Shown: piece by piece, positions 52,883-61,879 of the stretch
Position numbering within the stretch: position 1 is the first letter of the stretch
Layout of the letters: each line of letters starts with the position of its first letter
Assembly (NCBI RefSeq): GCF_900499005.1
Contig: NZ_LS991317.1
Span: 251,222-315,221, forward strand
DNA from: Actinomyces culturomici
Lineage (GTDB): Bacteria; Actinomycetota; Actinomycetes; Actinomycetales; Actinomycetaceae
DNA length: 64,000 bases
Direction: 5' to 3'
Notes under the pieces: model-generated
Database searches by the model: none
What the model was told of the DNA's origin: nothing
What the model saw: the letters and a program-made list of their open reading frames with translations, nothing else
Position numbers and translations under genes: made by a program

Positions 52883-54102
52883 GAGGACTCCAGGAGGCTC
52901 GCTCTTGGGCGCAGAAGACCTACGATCGCCACGCCTTCGCTTTTCTCGCCTCCCACGTTGACGGTAGCGATGGCGCTCTCCACCTGAGGTTCCAGCTTCA
53001 CCCGCCCACTGCGTCATTCGCCCTCAACGAGGGCGGCCGCGTTGCCGAGTGGATCACCGCATGGACGTCGGCGCACATGCCCATCGGCTGCGAAGTTCTT
53101 TGGGAGGAACGACGATGGCGTGGATTAGGACGACAGCGTGTGCCGAGCTCCCTCGACGTGCACTCGGCGAGTGCGCTCGCCGCGCTCGCCGGACGATCGG
53201 CGGACTGGTCTCTCCTCACATCGCGCCTCACCGGGCTTCGCGAGATGCTCGTCGAGAACGCTGAAGGTGCCCGTGGCATCGACGGCGCCGAAGTTCTGGC
53301 CCGGGCGATGCAGTCGTGCGCCCGCGATCTGCGGGTTGCCGCGGATCCCGATTTCGCTCGGGCGATCGCCGTCACTCGCTGGTTCCTCGACCACCCCGAT
53401 TCGGGCCTCTACATGCGGCAGCTTCCTATTGCGGGCGTCGATTCGAAGTGGGTGGAGCGGCACCGTCGGCTGATCGCCGCGCTGCTCGGCGGTGCCCGCG
53501 AAGTCTTGCATCGCCCGGGTGGAACCGACTTCGGAGTCGCTTCGTTGCCTCGCCCGCGCGATGTCGTCTTCGCCGATCCGCTGCTGCGGCCCATGGGTAT
53601 CCGACATGCGATGCTCGACACCGGGGAACTCGGCAAGCTGTGGGAGTCCTCCGGTGACGTCGACTCGCGTCCGCGGGTCCTCCTCGTACTCGAGAACAAG
53701 CAGACCCTCTTCGCTCTGCCTGATCTGGACGGTGTCGTCGCAGTTCATGGTGGAGGCTATGCGATCGATCATGTCGAGTCTCTGAATTGGGCCGTCGATA
53801 TTCCTCTGCTCTACTGGGGCGACCTCGACGCGGACGGACTCACTATCCTCCATCGCCTCCGTCATCACCACCGCGATGTCCGCTCGCTCATGATGGATGC
53901 GGGAACGCTCGGTCGATATCGAGATTTGTCTGTTCCCGATCCCCAGACCTGGTCCGTTCCGCCCTCGCTACTTACCGCGGAGGAGAGGGTCGCCTGGGAG
54001 GCAGTCCACGAGGACGGCGGCGTGCGTCTCGAGCAGGAGCGCATCGAGTGGTCGTGGGCGCTCGAGCAATTGATGACTGCGATCGCGCAGCTGAGATGGT
54101 GA
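52879..54102 (+). CDS. jetD: Wadjet nuclease JetD (TOPRIM)
   Basis: A 407-residue protein with an N-terminal DNA-binding/arm region (about 1-200) and a C-terminal TOPRIM nuclease domain. The TOPRIM acidic residues are visible: Glu272 in VLENKQT, and Asp315, Asp317 and Asp319 in YWGDLDADGLTIL. It is related to the topoisomerase VI A subunit fold and cuts plasmid DNA once the JetABC motor stalls. Starts with ATG overlapping the jetC stop. The nuclease site looks intact, so the four-gene system is probably functional. Confidence 0.92.
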   Translation: MRGLQEARSWAQKTYDRHAFAFLASHVDGSDGALHLRFQLHPPTASFALNEGGRVAEWITAWTSAHMPIGCEVLWEERRWRGLGRQRVPSSLDVHSASALAALAGRSADWSLLTSRLTGLREMLVENAEGARGIDGAEVLARAMQSCARDLRVAADPDFARAIAVTRWFLDHPDSGLYMRQLPIAGVDSKWVERHRRLIAALLGGAREVLHRPGGTDFGVASLPRPRDVVFADPLLRPMGIRHAMLDTGELGKLWESSGDVDSRPRVLLVLENKQTLFALPDLDGVVAVHGGGYAIDHVESLNWAVDIPLLYWGDLDADGLTILHRLRHHHRDVRSLMMDAGTLGRYRDLSVPDPQTWSVPPSLLTAEERVAWEAVHEDGGVRLEQERIEWSWALEQLMTAIAQLRW

Positions 54103-54306
54103 GTTTCAGGACGGCGAGAGTATCAGTGTGACAATGAGCCCGCGTCACGATGTCGACACGCTGATGACCAGACACCCGCTCTCAGAGACCGCCTGTTACT
54201 TCAGCTGCGAACTGGGCATTCGCATCGCATCAACACCCACTGCACGTGCGCACCGCGCACCTCATTTCTCGTCGACGCACTCCCAGACTCTTAGGGTCTA
54301 TCTGTG

Positions 54307-54748
54307 ATGGACTCGCACTCAGCAGGACTCGACGAGGATGCCGTCGCCAGAATCGTTGCGGCGCTGGGCAGGCGAGGCGACACTCGCCGGGCTCTACGCA
54401 CGCGGCTCGCATCCTCAAGGACGCCGTCCCGCCCTTGGAATCACCGCGGCGGTTGAGATGCCGCGGGGCGCTTCGACGCGCGCGAGGGATCTCGTTCATC
54501 TCACTGGACCGATCCGCGATCTTCTCGACGATGCGATGAATTGGATCGCTCGCAATACGCCGACGGATATTGGCCGTGACCCGCTCGTCGAGCTCACCGG
54601 TCTTCACGTCAGTCAGGTGCGCTGGTCGCTGAACAAGCTCATCGACGCGGGCTTCGTGGAGATGCTCGGCAAGCAGGGCCAGAAGACCACGCGATACGGA
54701 CGGACGACTCCCCCGTCCCCGGGGCCGAGGGCCCTCGACCGCGAGTGA
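54307..54748 (+). pseudogene. Collapsed AlbA_2/ATP-binding HTH protein gene
   Basis: Three widely spaced pieces of one protein family lie next to each other. Frame 1, from ATG 54307, gives LDEDAVARIVAALGRRGDT, the start of AlbA_2-type putative DNA-binding/ATPase proteins. A second frame gives TLAGLYARGSHPQGRRPALGITAAV, RDLVHLTGPIRDLLDDAMNWIARNT from the middle, then LHVSQVRWSLNKLIDAGFVEML from the C-terminal winged helix. Full-length relatives are about 400-600 residues, so at least two internal deletions and a frameshift have occurred. Such genes often accompany mobile or defence loci. Confidence 0.6.
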
Positions 54749-55057
54749 TCGCGTGAACGACGGCCGATTCGCCTTGTGACGAACACGCATGCCGGCGTCG
54801 CGCTACCAACGCGCGGCGAGGCGGGGCCTCCGACTCTCAGCGGGATGCGGACCGATGGGGCTCTTCCGCTTGTGGGGTGGCACACTAGGACCGAGTGTCG
54901 CCCGGATCACGGGGCGCGACTCGACGTCGGCGATCCGGCCGCTCCCCTTCCAGGGGAACCCGCCCCGCCCTCGTCGATCGACGCGAACGTGACGAACGGC
55001 GGCGCGCGCCGCGACCGCCGAACGGCGGCCGCCAACGAGACGAGTAAGGAAGGTCCA
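54749..55057. other. 309-base gap with no supported gene
   Basis: The aminotransferase frame stays open back to 54776 but the extra sequence is Arg/Ala/Pro-rich and low in similarity to the family. A ribosome site AAGGAAGG occurs only at the GTG at 55058. I see no RNA gene or clear terminator here. Confidence 0.6.
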
Positions 55058-56389
55058 GTGAGCACTTCAGCGCAACGGTCCGGAAATCAGCAGGGAAATC
55101 GACTCGACCCGTGGTTCGACGCCTACGCCGCGCGAGCTCATAACCTGCGAGCTTCCGAGATCCGAGCGCTCTTCTCCGTCGTCTCGCGCCCCGAAGTGGT
55201 GTCGCTGGCCGGCGGAATGCCGAACCTCAAGGACCTCCCCCTCGACCGACTCGCCGAGTCGGCGCGCCGCCTCGTCGCCAATCACGGCGCCCAGGCGATG
55301 CAGTACGGATCCGGTCAGGGCTGGGAGGTGCTCCGTGAGCGCATCACCGAGGTGATGAGCTACGACGGCATCATCGGCGCCGACCCCGACGACGTCGTCG
55401 TGACGACGGGCTCCCAGCAGGCCCTCGACCTCATGACGGAGCTCTTCATCGATCCGGGCGACGTCATCCTCGCCGAGGCGCCCTCGTACGTCGGCGCGCT
55501 CGGAGTCTTCCGCGCCCGCCAGGCCGACGTCGTCCACGTCCCCATGGACGACGAGGGCATCATCCCCGAGGCCCTCGAGCAGGTGATCCGGGACGTCCGC
55601 GCCTCCGGCCGGACGATCAAGATGCTCTACACGATCCCGAACTTCCACAACCCGATGGGCGTCACGCTCTCCCTCGAGCGCCGGCCGCTCGTCGCCGAGA
55701 TCTGCATGCGCGAGCGGGTCCTCATCCTCGAGGACAACCCCTACGGGCTGCTCGGATTCCACTCCGACCCGATCCCGGCGCTGAAGTCCTTCTCCCCGGA
55801 GGGCGTCGTCTACCTCGGCTCCTTCTCGAAGATGTTCGCGCCCGGCTTCCGCATTGGCTGGGCGTACGCCCCGCATGCGATCCGCGACAAGCTCGTCCTC
55901 GCATCCGAGTCGGCGATCCTCTCCCCCTCGATGGTCGGGCAGATGGCGATCGCCGACTACCTCACCGACTACGACTGGTACTCGCAGGTCAAGGTCTTCC
56001 GCGCGATGTACGCCGAGCGGTGCCAGGCGATGATGGACGCCCTCGCCGAGTACATGCCCGACTGCCAGTGGACGCACCCCGACGGCGGCTTCTACACGTG
56101 GGTGACCCTCCCCGAGGGCCTCGACGCGAAGTCGATGCTCCCGCGCGCCGTCCGCGCCCAGGTCGCCTACGTGTCGGGCACGGCCTTCTACTACAACGGC
56201 GAGGGCGCCGACCACATGCGCCTCTCCTTCTGCTATCCGACGCCCGAGCGGATCCGCGAGGGCATCCGTCGCCTCTCGACGGTCGTCAACGCGGAGAAGG
56301 AGCTCGTCGACATGTTCGGCGCCGGCTTCCACAGGCAGGACGTCGACGAGGTCGGTCCCGGCGTCGCCCCCGCTCCGAATACTCTCTGA
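55058..56389 (+). CDS. PLP-dependent aminotransferase, class I/II fold
   Basis: A 443-residue fold-type I aminotransferase resembling 2-aminoadipate/aromatic aminotransferases (LysN type). VSLAGGMPNLKDLPL near residue 48, YGSGQGWEVLRERI near 83, TGSQQALDLM near 113, IPNFHNPMGV near 190, and the PLP-lysine region YLGSFSKMFAPGFRIGW near 250-265 (Lys in SFSK). GTG 55058 has AAGGAAGG 4 bases upstream. It transfers an amino group between an amino acid and a 2-oxo acid; substrate unknown. It is followed 76 bases later by a ligase gene, and both precede the origin-proximal set. Confidence 0.88.
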   Translation: MSTSAQRSGNQQGNRLDPWFDAYAARAHNLRASEIRALFSVVSRPEVVSLAGGMPNLKDLPLDRLAESARRLVANHGAQAMQYGSGQGWEVLRERITEVMSYDGIIGADPDDVVVTTGSQQALDLMTELFIDPGDVILAEAPSYVGALGVFRARQADVVHVPMDDEGIIPEALEQVIRDVRASGRTIKMLYTIPNFHNPMGVTLSLERRPLVAEICMRERVLILEDNPYGLLGFHSDPIPALKSFSPEGVVYLGSFSKMFAPGFRIGWAYAPHAIRDKLVLASESAILSPSMVGQMAIADYLTDYDWYSQVKVFRAMYAERCQAMMDALAEYMPDCQWTHPDGGFYTWVTLPEGLDAKSMLPRAVRAQVAYVSGTAFYYNGEGADHMRLSFCYPTPERIREGIRRLSTVVNAEKELVDMFGAGFHRQDVDEVGPGVAPAPNTL

Positions 56390-56465
56390 TCAGCACCGAT
56401 ACAGTCCCCCGGTGGGCGCGGCCTCGGCGTCGCGCCCACTGGTCGAAGGAACAAGGAGATACCCC

Positions 56466-57461
56466 GTGAAGTCGAAGGTCCTCATCATCGCCGGCGGTCT
56501 CACCCACGAGCGCGACGTGTCGGTGCGCTCCGGCCGAAGGGTCGCGAACATCCTCACCCAGGCGGGCTACGAGGTCCGCCTGTCCGACGTCGACCAGTCC
56601 CTCACCTCGGTGATCGATGAGTTCGCCCCAGACGTCATCTGGCCGCTCGTCCACGGCTCGATCGGCGAGGACGGCTCGCTCCAGACCCTGCTCGAGGCGA
56701 TCGGCATCCCCTTCGTCGGCTCCTCGTCGACGCAGGCGAAGTTCGCCTCCAACAAGCCGACCGCCAAGGCGCTCCTCGCCGCCGCCGGGCGGCCGACGCC
56801 CGGCTGGTTCGCCCTCCCCCAGGTGCTCTTCCGCCAGCTCGGCGCCACCCAGGTGCTCTCGGCCATCGAGTCGCGGATCGAATTCCCGCTCGTCATCAAG
56901 CCGACTGACGGCGGCTCCGCCCTCGGCCTCTCGACGGTCCACGATCCCGCGGAGCTCCGCTCGGCGATGGTCGACGCCTTCGCGTACGGCGAGCACATCA
57001 TGATCGAGGAGTTCATCGCCGGTCGCGATATCGCCGTCTCGGTCATCGACCTCGAGGACGGCCCCGTCGCCCTTCCGCCGGTCGAGATCGCGACGGATCG
57101 CGGCGACTACGACTACGCCGCCCGCTACACGACCGACGAGACCGAGTACTTCGTGCCGGCCCGCCTCTCCGCCGAGCAACTCGACGCCCTGCGCGCGGCC
57201 GCGGTCGAGGCGCACACGGTCCTCGGCCTCCGCGATCTCTCGCGGATGGACTTCGTCGTCGACGAGGCCGGCGAATGCTGGTTCATCGATGCGAACGTCA
57301 TGCCCGGCATGACCGACACCTCGCTCCTCCCCCAGGCGGCCGAGGCTGCGGGCTCCTTTGCCGAGCTCTGCTGCAGGATCGTCGATTTCGTCGCCGCGGG
57401 TCGTCCGCTCATCGACGAGGACGGGGCGGGGGATTCGGAGGCGGAGGCTCCCGAGGACTGA
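56466..57461 (+). CDS. D-alanine-D-alanine ligase-family protein
   Basis: A 331-residue ATP-grasp protein: IIAGGLTHERDVSVRSGRRV start, PLVHGSIGEDGSLQTLLEAIGIPFVGSS near residues 60-85 (the HG-GEDG Ddl signature), FPLVIKPTDGGSALGLS near 140-158, MIEEFIAGRDIAVSVI near 180, and DANVMPGMTDTSLLPQAAEAAG near 279-300. It is the Ddl fold and probably joins two D-alanines for peptidoglycan, but a second ddl normally lies elsewhere, so another D-amino-acid ligase is possible. Starts with GTG after AAGGAG and ends in a strong terminator. Confidence 0.82.
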   Translation: MKSKVLIIAGGLTHERDVSVRSGRRVANILTQAGYEVRLSDVDQSLTSVIDEFAPDVIWPLVHGSIGEDGSLQTLLEAIGIPFVGSSSTQAKFASNKPTAKALLAAAGRPTPGWFALPQVLFRQLGATQVLSAIESRIEFPLVIKPTDGGSALGLSTVHDPAELRSAMVDAFAYGEHIMIEEFIAGRDIAVSVIDLEDGPVALPPVEIATDRGDYDYAARYTTDETEYFVPARLSAEQLDALRAAAVEAHTVLGLRDLSRMDFVVDEAGECWFIDANVMPGMTDTSLLPQAAEAAGSFAELCCRIVDFVAAGRPLIDEDGAGDSEAEAPED

Positions 57462-57494
57462 GGCCCTCTCCCCCACTCCACTCCTCTTATCGAT

Positions 57495-57528
57495 TGACCG
57501 GCGGTCCGCTCACGCGGGCCGCCGGTCA
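57495..57528. terminator. Bidirectional hairpin terminator
   Basis: A 14-bp stem with one G-T wobble (57495-57508 with 57515-57528) and loop CTCACG lies between the convergent ligase and HAD genes. A short AGCTATT follows on the + strand. Confidence 0.7.
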
Positions 57529-57591
57529 GCTATTAGCGATGTTTCCCCAGGTCACAGGCGTGTGATCGGGATGGATCCTGCCGTACGGTCG

Positions 57592-58218
57592 TCAGGCGAG
57601 GTAGCCCCGGGCGACAAGTTCGGCCCGCGCGGCGGCCGCATCGGTCCACACGAGCCCGTGCATGCCGACGAGTTCGGCGGCGCGGATGTTCTTCTTCCGG
57701 TCGTCGAAGAAGAGGACGTCCTCCGGATCTCCGCCGAGACGCTCGAGAGCCTCCCTGTAGATCGCTCGATGCGGCTTGCACGAGCCGACCTCGCAGGAGA
57801 AGACGAAGAATTCGAAGGGCTTCGCCCATTCGGCGAGACGGATCTGCTCGGCGATCGGCTGCGGCGCGTTCGAGAGGATCCCGAGGCGGACGCCCGCCGC
57901 CGCGAGCTCATCGACGAGGGCGATCGCGTCGGTGTTCGCCTCATGCACGCGCATCGCGTCGTGCTCGACGAGTTTGGCGAGGACCTCATCGGAGACTTGG
58001 GGCTTGCCGCAATCTCCGGAGACGCGGTCCCAGAACTCTCGATCGGAGCAGCCCGCGTCGTAGGAGTCCCTGTTCGCCCACATCGACTGATCGACGAGGG
58101 AAACGAGGGCGGGCGCGCCGTCGCCGATGAGCGACGCGATGTACTCGGGATCTGGATGAGAATTCACGAGTACGCCGCCGACGTCGAAGAGGATCGGACG
58201 CGTTGCCGGGGCGGGCAT
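57592..58218 (-). CDS. HAD-superfamily hydrolase
   Basis: A 208-residue HAD-IA protein. The nucleophile motif is FDVGGVLV (Asp near residue 11; DVGGV is characteristic of the family), motif II GILSNAP near 118, motif III Lys near 149 in SCKPHRAIYREAL, and motif IV VLFFDDRKKNI near 170. It removes phosphate from a small molecule, perhaps a sugar phosphate. The ATG at 58218 has AAGGAGGT 7 bases upstream, an almost perfect ribosome site. Confidence 0.88.
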   Translation of the reverse strand: MPAPATRPILFDVGGVLVNSHPDPEYIASLIGDGAPALVSLVDQSMWANRDSYDAGCSDREFWDRVSGDCGKPQVSDEVLAKLVEHDAMRVHEANTDAIALVDELAAAGVRLGILSNAPQPIAEQIRLAEWAKPFEFFVFSCEVGSCKPHRAIYREALERLGGDPEDVLFFDDRKKNIRAAELVGMHGLVWTDAAAARAELVARGYLA

Positions 58219-58399
58219 GCGAGCACCTCCTTGCCGATGGGACCTTGATTCATTGTCGGCTGACGAGGGTGCGCGCAACCACTTTAGTGGGCAATCGCAC
58301 GGGGACGAATGGCCTCACGATGTCGCGATTCCCGTGCGCGCCGATCGGAAACGATTCCGAAGAGTGCGCACCCGGAACCCGAGGGCAGTCCCTCCTCGC

Positions 58400-59809
58400 T
58401 CAGCGCTTCGCCGCGATGAGATCCGCGATTCGCCGAAGATCGTCGGGACCGGCGAACTCGATGACGATACGGCCCTTCTTCGCTCCCTCCGTGATCGTCA
58501 CTCGCGTCTCATAGGCGTCCTGCAGCGCCGCCACGACCGACTCGCCGAGCGGGGACACGACCGCCGACCGCTTCGCCCGAGAACGCGGGACGGCCTTCGT
58601 CCGTCCAAGCCTCACGAGTTCCTCCGTCGTGCGGACGGACAATCCTTCCGCGACGATCCGCTCGGCGAGGAGCTCCATCTCCTGCGCCGTCTCGAGGGAC
58701 AGAAGGGCCCTCGCGTGCCCGGCCGAGATTACCTGCGCGGCGACCTTTTTCTGCACGCTCGGAGGCAGCTTGAGCAGACGCAGCGTGTTCGCGATCTGCG
58801 GGCGCGAGCGCGCGATGCGCTTCGAGAGCTGCTCCTGAGTCGCCCCGAAATCAGCCATGAGCTGCTGATACGCAGAAGCCTCTTCGAGCGGATTGAGCTG
58901 CGCGCGGTGGAGGTTCTCGAGCAGCGCATCGCGGAGGAGGTCCTGATCCTCCGTCTGCCGGATGATCGCCGGCACCGTCTCCAAGCCGGCGAGCTCGGAC
59001 GCGCGAAGGCGCCGCTCCCCCATGATGAGCTCGAAGCGCGCCTTCGGCTTCTCCGCGAGGTACTGCGCGAGCCGCTCGCCCGGTTCGATCGAGAAGTCGA
59101 TCGGTCGGACGACGATCGGCTGGAGGACTCCGACCTCGCGAATCGAATCCCGCAACTCTGCGAGCTCATCCTCGTCGAAGACCTCGCGAGGCTGCTTGGT
59201 GTTCGGAACGATGTAGTCGAGCGGGATTTCCGCGAAGGTCGCTCCCGGAACGGGGAGGAGCTCCTCCGATGTTTCACGTGAAACATCGGCTCCGAGGACG
59301 TCCTCGAACAGCTCTCGTTTCGAACTCGAAGAACCGGTCGGCGCCGCAGGCGCGGCGCCCTCCGCGCCGTGCGCCGGAGTCCGAGCCTCGGCCACTCCCT
59401 TCTCCCCAGCAGACTGCGCGCCGTCCGTCGCCTGGGCGAAATCCTCCGCGGTTGCCGCAGCGGACGCCTCTGCGGAAGGAAGCGCCGAGCTCGCCGGATT
59501 CGCTTCGTTCACCGATGACGAGGCGTCCTTCGTGAGCCCCGCAGTCGCCTTCGAGGTCGACACGCTCGTGCGCTTCGCCTTCTTCGACGAGCCGCCCTTG
59601 GGCACCAGCAGATCCTTCGCCGAACCGCCTCGTGCCCGAGCCCCGGTGCTCGGTCGGGCGGGGAAGAGGATATCGAGCGGATTCTCGGCTACCGGATCAT
59701 CGGTCGGCTCCGCCACCTGGGTCGGGATCAGGGCGCCGAGGCCCCGCCCGAGCGCCGAGTGCCGCCCCGCGCCACGTGCAGAATTCCGCTGAGTCTTCTC
59801 CGCTGCCAT
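58400..59809 (-). CDS. parB: Chromosome-partitioning protein ParB
   Basis: A 469-residue ParB, longer than usual because of an Ala/Ser/Lys-rich linker of about 160 residues between the N-terminal HSALGRGLGALIPT and the CTPase domain. PNTKQPREVFDEDELAEL near residue 222, MGERRLRASELAGL near 275, ENLHRAQLNPLEEASAYQQLM near 310 with the HTH, and a C-terminal dimer domain follow. The ATG at 59809 has GGAGGT upstream. It binds parS, clamps DNA and recruits ParA and SMC. The gene itself contains one parS site. Confidence 0.94.
   Translation of the reverse strand: MAAEKTQRNSARGAGRHSALGRGLGALIPTQVAEPTDDPVAENPLDILFPARPSTGARARGGSAKDLLVPKGGSSKKAKRTSVSTSKATAGLTKDASSSVNEANPASSALPSAEASAAATAEDFAQATDGAQSAGEKGVAEARTPAHGAEGAAPAAPTGSSSSKRELFEDVLGADVSRETSEELLPVPGATFAEIPLDYIVPNTKQPREVFDEDELAELRDSIREVGVLQPIVVRPIDFSIEPGERLAQYLAEKPKARFELIMGERRLRASELAGLETVPAIIRQTEDQDLLRDALLENLHRAQLNPLEEASAYQQLMADFGATQEQLSKRIARSRPQIANTLRLLKLPPSVQKKVAAQVISAGHARALLSLETAQEMELLAERIVAEGLSVRTTEELVRLGRTKAVPRSRAKRSAVVSPLGESVVAALQDAYETRVTITEGAKKGRIVIEFAGPDDLRRIADLIAAKR
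59270..59285. promoter_or_regulatory. parS: parS site inside parB
   Basis: TGTTTCACGTGAAACA is the perfect 16-bp palindromic parS consensus. It lies within the parB coding sequence, where it codes for part of DVSRETS. Confidence 0.95.
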
Positions 59810-59836
59810 GCCTACCTCCATGAAGTCGGCCCCCAT

Positions 59837-59852
59837 TGTTTCACGTGAAACA
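59837..59852. promoter_or_regulatory. parS: parS site upstream of parB
   Basis: A second exact copy of TGTTTCACGTGAAACA, 28 bases before the parB start. Confidence 0.95.
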
Positions 59853-59989
59853 CTCCGACGTCGCATCGCCATGACCTCGGAGGCCTATGGAGCTCATCCG
59901 CACACCGTCGTACCTCCGTACCGACGATGACGCCCTCAGCACCCATCAATATGACTCCAGTAGCCCATCGCCCAATGCATCGACGTCGA

Positions 59990-60005
59990 TGTTTCACGTG
60001 AAACA
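59990..60005. promoter_or_regulatory. parS: parS site between parA and parB
   Basis: A third exact copy of the 16-bp consensus. The 325-base parA-parB gap (59810-60134) holds this and the 59837 site; otherwise I see no gene there. Confidence 0.95.
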
Positions 60006-60134
60006 TCATCGACCACGTCGGCGAGGCTTGCCATCACGCCTCTGCACACGCGCGCGTTCACAGTCCTCTTCGGAGCGCGCCCCGGACGATCGACTGAGCG
60101 GTCTTCCTGCCCATCGACCACCCAGAGTTGACTA

Positions 60135-61070
60135 TCAGTGCAGGTCAGAGGCTATTTCAATACCCGCAGCGTCGGAGGAATCGGCATCCTCGGCGGCGAG
60201 GCGAAGCGACAACTCCAGGGCGGCCTTGCGGTACGCGAGCGCGCCGACATTGCGAGGGTCGTAGGTGATGATCGACTGTCCGTAGCTCGGCGCCTCGGAG
60301 ATCCTCACCGAGCGGGGGATCACCGTGCGCAGGGTGAGCGTCGGGAAGTGCGCGCGGACCTCCGCCTCGACCTCCTCCGACAGTCGCGTCCGCTTGTCCG
60401 CCATCGTCAGCAGCATCGTCGAGACGTGGAGCCGCGGATTGAGATCCCGTCGAATCCGATCGATCGTCGACCAGAGCTGGCTGAGGCCCTCCAGGGCGTA
60501 GTACTCCGTCTGGATGGGGATGAGGACCTCATCGGCGGCCACCATGACGTTGAGGGTGACGAGGCCGAGCGACGGCGGGCAGTCGATGAGGACGACGTCG
60601 ACGTCCCGAGTGACGGAGAGGAACTCCTTGACGGCTTCGGCCAGGCGGAACTCCCGACGGGAGAGATCGACCAGTTCGATCTCGGCGCCCGACAGGTCGA
60701 TCGTGGCCGGGCAGACGCGCACGCCCTCGACGTCCGGGCAGAACTGGAGGACGTCGGCAATCGCGGTGCCGCCGATGAGGACGTCGTAGGCAGACGGCGT
60801 CCCCGAGGGGTGCTCGACCCCGAGGGCGCTGGAGGCGTTGCCCTGCGCGTCGGCGTCGATGACGACCACCGACAGGCCGCCCGTCGCGAGACCGACCGCG
60901 AGGTTGACCGTCGAAGTCGTCTTGCCCACGCCGCCCTTCTGATTGGCGACCGCGATGACCCGGGTGCGCGCGGGTCGTCCGAAGGTCGCGGCCTCGAGCA
61001 TCTTGCGATCGCGCATGTTCTGCTCGAGCTGGGAGAGCAGGGGAGTGCCTCCCCGGTTGGCGTCCGACAC
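60135..61070 (-). CDS. parA: Chromosome-partitioning ATPase ParA
   Basis: A 311-residue deviant Walker A ATPase: AVANQKGGVGKTTSTVNLAVGL near residue 38, VVVIDADAQGNASSALG, VVLIDCPPSLGLVTLN near 145 and RTVIPRSVRISEAPSYGQSI near 258. It forms the nucleoid gradient that segregates ParB-parS complexes. I chose GTG 61070, with GGAAGG 7 bases upstream. An ATG at 61085 in the same frame is the alternative and would add five residues. Confidence 0.95.
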   Translation of the reverse strand: MSDANRGGTPLLSQLEQNMRDRKMLEAATFGRPARTRVIAVANQKGGVGKTTSTVNLAVGLATGGLSVVVIDADAQGNASSALGVEHPSGTPSAYDVLIGGTAIADVLQFCPDVEGVRVCPATIDLSGAEIELVDLSRREFRLAEAVKEFLSVTRDVDVVLIDCPPSLGLVTLNVMVAADEVLIPIQTEYYALEGLSQLWSTIDRIRRDLNPRLHVSTMLLTMADKRTRLSEEVEAEVRAHFPTLTLRTVIPRSVRISEAPSYGQSIITYDPRNVGALAYRKAALELSLRLAAEDADSSDAAGIEIASDLH

Positions 61071-61147
61071 CTTCGCACCTTCCATTCGACTGCGCCCCAC
61101 AGTCTACGGGCCTCCTCCGCCGACTGCGGGGAGGCCCGACTGACCGC

Positions 61148-61879
61148 CTACTTCGTCCGCTTGCAGACGACGACGTACGTCGACTCGTCCTCCATGATCG
61201 AGAGGACCTCGTGAATCGTCGCCTCGAGGTGGTGGCTCTTGAGCTCCTTGGCGGCGTCCTCGACCTCGATGGCGGCCCTGCGGCCCTTGAGGGCGACGAG
61301 GGATCCGCCCGGGGCGATGAGCTTCGTCGTCATGCGGATGAGCTTCGACATGTTCGCCACCGCCCTCGCGGTGATGACGTCGGCGCGGCCCTTGCCGCGC
61401 AGCTCCTCGGCGCGCGCCTGATGGATCGTCACGTTGTCGAGCCCGAGGTTGTCGACGACATCGGCGAGCCAGTCGCAGCGTCGCTGCATGGGCTCGGCGA
61501 GGTGCACGTCGAGGTCCGGCCGGCAGATCGCGATGATGATCCCGGGAAGGCCCGCGCCCGATCCGATGTCGAGCACCTGCCCCGTGCGGGGGAGGAAGGG
61601 AAGGACGGCGGCCGAGTTCACCGCGTGGCGCGACCAGAGGCGCGGCATCTCCCGGGGGCCGACGAGACCGCGGATCTCGCCCTCCTCCTCGAGCATGCGG
61701 ACGAACTCCTCGACATCGGCGAAGGCAGGCCCGAAGAAGCGCTCGACCTCGGGCGTCGGGCGCTCCGGGACGAAGGGGTCGCCGACCTTCCGATTGAGAG
61801 GGTCGGGGACGCCCGCGGGCGCGGCCTGGGAGGTCGCGCCCGCGGAGTCGGATCCCGTCAGGGGGGTCGAGTCGGTCAC
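61148..61879 (-). CDS. rsmG: 16S rRNA (guanine-527-N7) methyltransferase RsmG
   Basis: A 243-residue protein with the RsmG/GidB fold: RHAVNSAAVLPFLPRTG near residue 84, SAM motif VLDIGSGAGLPGI near 103, and NVTIHQARAEELRGKGRADVITARAVANM near 145-175. It methylates G527 of 16S rRNA. Its N-terminus has an extra Ser/Ala-rich stretch. The GTG start overlaps the jag stop (GTGA). Loss of this enzyme gives low-level streptomycin resistance in other bacteria. Confidence 0.93.
   Translation of the reverse strand: MTDSTPLTGSDSAGATSQAAPAGVPDPLNRKVGDPFVPERPTPEVERFFGPAFADVEEFVRMLEEEGEIRGLVGPREMPRLWSRHAVNSAAVLPFLPRTGQVLDIGSGAGLPGIIIAICRPDLDVHLAEPMQRRCDWLADVVDNLGLDNVTIHQARAEELRGKGRADVITARAVANMSKLIRMTTKLIAPGGSLVALKGRRAAIEVEDAAKELKSHHLEATIHEVLSIMEDESTYVVVCKRTK

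Noticed and set aside
54776..55057. N-terminal extension of the aminotransferase, as the frame stays open
   Set aside because: The extra sequence is low-complexity and the only ribosome site lies at the GTG at 55058.
59812..60009. Short minus-strand ORF between parB and parA whose ends both read MFHVKH/VFHVKQ
   Set aside because: The repeated peptide is just the parS palindrome translated. There is no ribosome site and the frame has no other similarity.
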